The notes under the pieces were generated by a model. It was not told the origin of the DNA. It ran no database searches and saw only the letters and a list, made by a program, of their open reading frames with translations. Both the position numbers and the translations under genes were made by a program. Source: Hoeflea sp. (GTDB taxonomy: Bacteria > Pseudomonadota > Alphaproteobacteria > Rhizobiales > Rhizobiaceae). Taken from it: a stretch of DNA of 62,839 nucleotides. The DNA lies in NCBI GenBank assembly GCA_002707605.1, contig PANK01000015.1, positions 205,989 to 268,827 on the forward strand, read 5' to 3'. Of this stretch, positions 60,121 through 62,839 are shown piece after piece. The first letter of the stretch is position 1; every line of letters starts with the position of its first letter.

Positions 60121-61763
60121 TGCCGGAGCTCTTCATTGGGATCGATTATGAGGGCGTGCCCTGCCTAAAGATCACCAAGGACAGTGCCGACGATCCGGCA
60201 ACGACGCCGGACAGCGAGCGGGAGAAGTTCGCCTATAACTCGAAGGACGGGGCGCTGGCGGAGCTGGCAGATATTGCGTCGCCATTGGTGGCGGATGTCT
60301 TGGACCCATCCGAGTGGGGCAACGTCAAGACCATAGACTATGGAAACGGAAACCAAACGAAGATTTACTTCTCGCCGCCGGCATCCAACGAATACACCTA
60401 CGAGAGAGCAATGGCTCGTGGTGCGTCTGGGGGCGTGGAGAACCCGGACGGCGAAATTTTCTACAGCACCCGCTATTTCGATAATCTGGTCTACGACTGC
60501 CCCATGCTTTCCGATGCCTGTCAGATCAGAAGCACAGGACGGTTCACAAGCGTGTACACGCTCGCCTACGACTTCTTCATCATCACATCGGGGTCTTTTG
60601 AGTACGCCGATGCAAAGCAGTCGGTAGTAGCCGACGATTATACGGTTGATGCAGGCACGCCAGCTCTCCAGACACGTCCGTCAGCCGCCTCAGTATCTGG
60701 CGGCATGCGTGTCATGCGGTATTGGGATTTTGGCAGCACAATAGTTGTTCTCCGCGATATCGCTGCGGTAGCCCGCAAGGGGGGCAGGAAGCCAGACACA
60801 ATTCTTGGCCCGATATATGATCGGTTCCAGGTCGCTTGGAACCTGCCGGCGGACAACACGCCCCTGGCTATAGCCCCAGACATCACAGGAACATCGGGCG
60901 TCGACGCCATCGTCATCAGCCCGACCGAGTTCAAGGTTGCGCGGCCGGGCTATGATGTCGACACGGCCACCTTCGACGAACTCGTCTTCTCGGCGGAGCG
61001 GCGGCCTGCAAAGATCATTGCTGCCGGTGACGTTCTTGTGCCCGCTGGCACGATTTACGAGATCGAATGCGGCTTCGATCTTCCCGACACAATCGCCGTC
61101 GAGCAGGCCACCTATAATGCGGGAATAACATTCCCGTTCCCCTACAATCTCTACATCGATGACTCATGGAACTTCGAGTACGAGATTTCCGGATCAAAGG
61201 TGATCCTGCACAACGACAAGGGGATCAACTACCGCGTCCGTTACATGGTGTTGGCAACCGACGCTGAAGGCCCAACCACCGGCACGAACGACGTGTTCCG
61301 CAAGATCGAGGTCGATGGCGAGGGCGTCTTCCAGATCCTGCGTCCCGGCGCGGCCGAACCGCCGACCCTGGCAGACATCATCATCGACAGCCGGTGGCCA
61401 AGCATCCCGATCCTGAAGGAAGGTTATATCGAGGTTGGCATCGGCGACCTGACGCACACCATCGATTTCGACAATCCCCGCGACCTGTTCCCGTTTGTGA
61501 AATTCTCCGTGGTCCGCGCCGGTCCGGGCGGCGTGAACCTGGCAGTCCCCCCTATTGTCCGCAAGCGCATCAACAACACGGGCAGTGACTACTCCCGCCT
61601 CGGTGCTGATACAACCTACTGCGACCTGTTGAGCAACACCCAGATCCGGTTCAGCACCTTCCGTGGGCGCAGGATCGAATTCCGACCGGGCAGCGGCACC
61701 ACCACCTACGATGCCTATCCCGTGATTGGCATCCGCTACTACATCCTCGGCATCCCAAACTAG
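60120..61763 (+). CDS. Tail fibre/tip protein
   Basis: A 547-aa protein, ATG 60120 overlapping the stop of the hub gene. Beta-rich throughout, with Pro/Asp turns (PDGVxx-like segments, IEVDGEGVFQIL). No family was recognised. Position and composition support a tail-fibre or receptor-binding role. Confidence 0.7.
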   Translation: MPELFIGIDYEGVPCLKITKDSADDPATTPDSEREKFAYNSKDGALAELADIASPLVADVLDPSEWGNVKTIDYGNGNQTKIYFSPPASNEYTYERAMARGASGGVENPDGEIFYSTRYFDNLVYDCPMLSDACQIRSTGRFTSVYTLAYDFFIITSGSFEYADAKQSVVADDYTVDAGTPALQTRPSAASVSGGMRVMRYWDFGSTIVVLRDIAAVARKGGRKPDTILGPIYDRFQVAWNLPADNTPLAIAPDITGTSGVDAIVISPTEFKVARPGYDVDTATFDELVFSAERRPAKIIAAGDVLVPAGTIYEIECGFDLPDTIAVEQATYNAGITFPFPYNLYIDDSWNFEYEISGSKVILHNDKGINYRVRYMVLATDAEGPTTGTNDVFRKIEVDGEGVFQILRPGAAEPPTLADIIIDSRWPSIPILKEGYIEVGIGDLTHTIDFDNPRDLFPFVKFSVVRAGPGGVNLAVPPIVRKRINNTGSDYSRLGADTTYCDLLSNTQIRFSTFRGRRIEFRPGSGTTTYDAYPVIGIRYYILGIPN

Positions 61764-61772
61764 GGAAATCCC

Positions 61773-62839
61773 ATGACACAATACGTCACTGGCGGCACGA
61801 TTGCCGTCACGAACGGCTCTCCAGTCGTGACCGGAACGCTGACCAGTTTTCAGGCCTCGCTCGTTGCAGAGGGTTCGATCCTCTACGTGAAGGGTGCCGC
61901 CTATCCGATCCAGTCGGTGCAGTCCGATACCCAGCTCACGCTGAAAATCCCCTATGCCGGCACCACGGAAAGCGGACTTGCCTACACGATCGGCCGCGCC
62001 GAGGCGATCCAGTCCCAGACCGTGCTCAACGCCAACAAGACGGCCGTTCTGCTCGACAATCTCCCGGTGTTCAGCCAGCAGGGCAAAGCGCTGCTGCAGG
62101 CACCTGATTTCGTTGCGCAGCAGGCCATCCTCGGCTTTTCCGGAACCTACAGCTTCGCCTTTGACGACGCCACGGCAATGGCAGACCCCGGCGCGGGCAA
62201 CTGGCGGGCGAACCATGCGACGCTCGGCAGCGCGACAGCGATCGCCATTTCGGCGCTTGACGCGAACGGAGACGATCAATCGGATTTCCTCGTCTCGCGC
62301 TTCCTGTCGACGTCTTTGTACAAATGCCAGATCGGCATCACAGAAGGCGGGGTGCGGAGCCAGGTCAACGCCACGGGGATCACCGACAACGGCGACTGGC
62401 TTCTGATTGCGATCGACAACACATCCTGGATCAATGACGGTGCCATGGCGCTTGCCGATGCGGACCCCTGCAGCTTTGTGTTCGTGTTGACGGGCAACAA
62501 GGGCGCAGATGGTGTGGATGGCGCGCCCGGGTCGTCCAATGTCGTCGGCACGTCCACTACCTCGCTGACGATCGGCACCGGCAACAAGACCTTCACCATT
62601 GCCCAAACCAACCGTGGCTGGGGCGTGGGCGCTCGTCTGCGGGCGTCATCCACCGCTGCGCCCTCGGTTTTCATGGAAGGCGTTGTGACCGCCTATAGCG
62701 GCACGTCGCTGACGCTGAGTGTGGACCTGGTCTCAGGAAACGGCACCGTCGCCAACTGGACGATCAACCTTACGGGGCAAGCTCCAGATCAGCAGTTCCC
62801 GGATCTCGACCCGCTCGACATTGTCGATGCTGTTCCCAG
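61773..62839 (+). CDS. Tail fibre protein, N-terminal part (3' end outside window)
   Basis: An open frame from ATG 61773 to the window end. The N-terminal block MTQYVTGGTIAVTNGSPVVT and further repeats of Gly/Thr/Ser-rich strands suggest a fibre stem. GADGVDGAPGSS is a short collagen-like segment. Host range is inferred only. The frame continues beyond the window without a stop. Confidence 0.75.
   Translation, partial: MTQYVTGGTIAVTNGSPVVTGTLTSFQASLVAEGSILYVKGAAYPIQSVQSDTQLTLKIPYAGTTESGLAYTIGRAEAIQSQTVLNANKTAVLLDNLPVFSQQGKALLQAPDFVAQQAILGFSGTYSFAFDDATAMADPGAGNWRANHATLGSATAIAISALDANGDDQSDFLVSRFLSTSLYKCQIGITEGGVRSQVNATGITDNGDWLLIAIDNTSWINDGAMALADADPCSFVFVLTGNKGADGVDGAPGSSNVVGTSTTSLTIGTGNKTFTIAQTNRGWGVGARLRASSTAAPSVFMEGVVTAYSGTSLTLSVDLVSGNGTVANWTINLTGQAPDQQFPDLDPLDIVDAVP

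Noticed and set aside
61194-62606. 470-codon minus-strand frame over the fibre genes
   Set aside because: Antisense shadow; the forward frame has fibre-like composition and continues to the window end.
1-62839. Lysis genes (holin, endolysin)
   Set aside because: No convincing endolysin or holin found; small membrane proteins here lie in early operons. Probably beyond the right edge.

Overview
The window is a piece of an alphaproteobacterial chromosome, most likely Rhizobiaceae/Hyphomicrobiales judging by its GC-rich codon use, an extensin-like periplasmic protein and an L,D-transpeptidase-like C-terminus. It carries the left end and most of an integrated tailed phage. Host DNA covers about 1-3513: the end of a cell-wall gene, an extensin-like protein, a large membrane protein, a small hypothetical gene and the 5' half of a tRNA-Val(CAC) gene. 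The tRNA is cut in its anticodon arm by the prophage. The tyrosine integrase gene ends inside the tRNA anticodon loop, so attL lies there; the other attachment site is beyond the window.

The early region is lambda-like. A long leftward operon (about 14134 to 3545) encodes recombination functions: a Rad50/SbcC-like ATPase, a RecE-like PD-(D/E)XK nuclease, RecT, a DEDD exonuclease and a Ref-like HNH protein, followed by small accessory genes, an excisionase-like protein and integrase. A CI/LexA-type repressor and a Cro-like protein are divergently transcribed at 14745-15720. Near-identical 18-bp operators (CTACAAA-N4-TTTGTAG) lie between -35 and -10 of both the rightward and leftward early promoters. 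The rightward operon (15481-24778) carries three DNA-modification and replication blocks: an MT-A70 adenine methylase, an unusual C5 methylase with internal repeats, a RuvC-like resolvase, a Toprim primase and a DnaB helicase.

From 40038 leftward to 24746 is a second, convergent accessory block. It includes a DUF4942/adenine methylase, a PAPS-reductase-like protein, a sliding clamp (DnaN homologue), a DUF3150-MoxR-VWA/metallopeptidase module and many small acidic proteins. Eleven genes in this block are preceded, at a nearly constant 15-20 nt from the start codon, by the same motif (CCCCGCAATCATGCAA in the direction of transcription). This looks like an undescribed start-associated regulatory sequence and is the strongest novel signal in the window. 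At least two genes here (27631-27830 and 37217-37589) are split between frames.

A 1.4-kb gene-free region (40150-41426) separates this block from the rightward late region. It has palindromic CTGGCCAG copies, a purine tract and an AT-rich segment, and ends in a promoter plus a short leader terminator. Next come an initiator-like tRNA-Met, structured tRNA-like DNA, an HNH endonuclease and a canonical HK97-type morphogenesis cluster: terminase, portal, protease, capsid, connectors, tail tube, G/GT frameshift chaperone, tape measure, distal-tail proteins and fibres. The last fibre gene runs off the window. The particle is inferred to be a siphovirus. No lysis genes are visible here.
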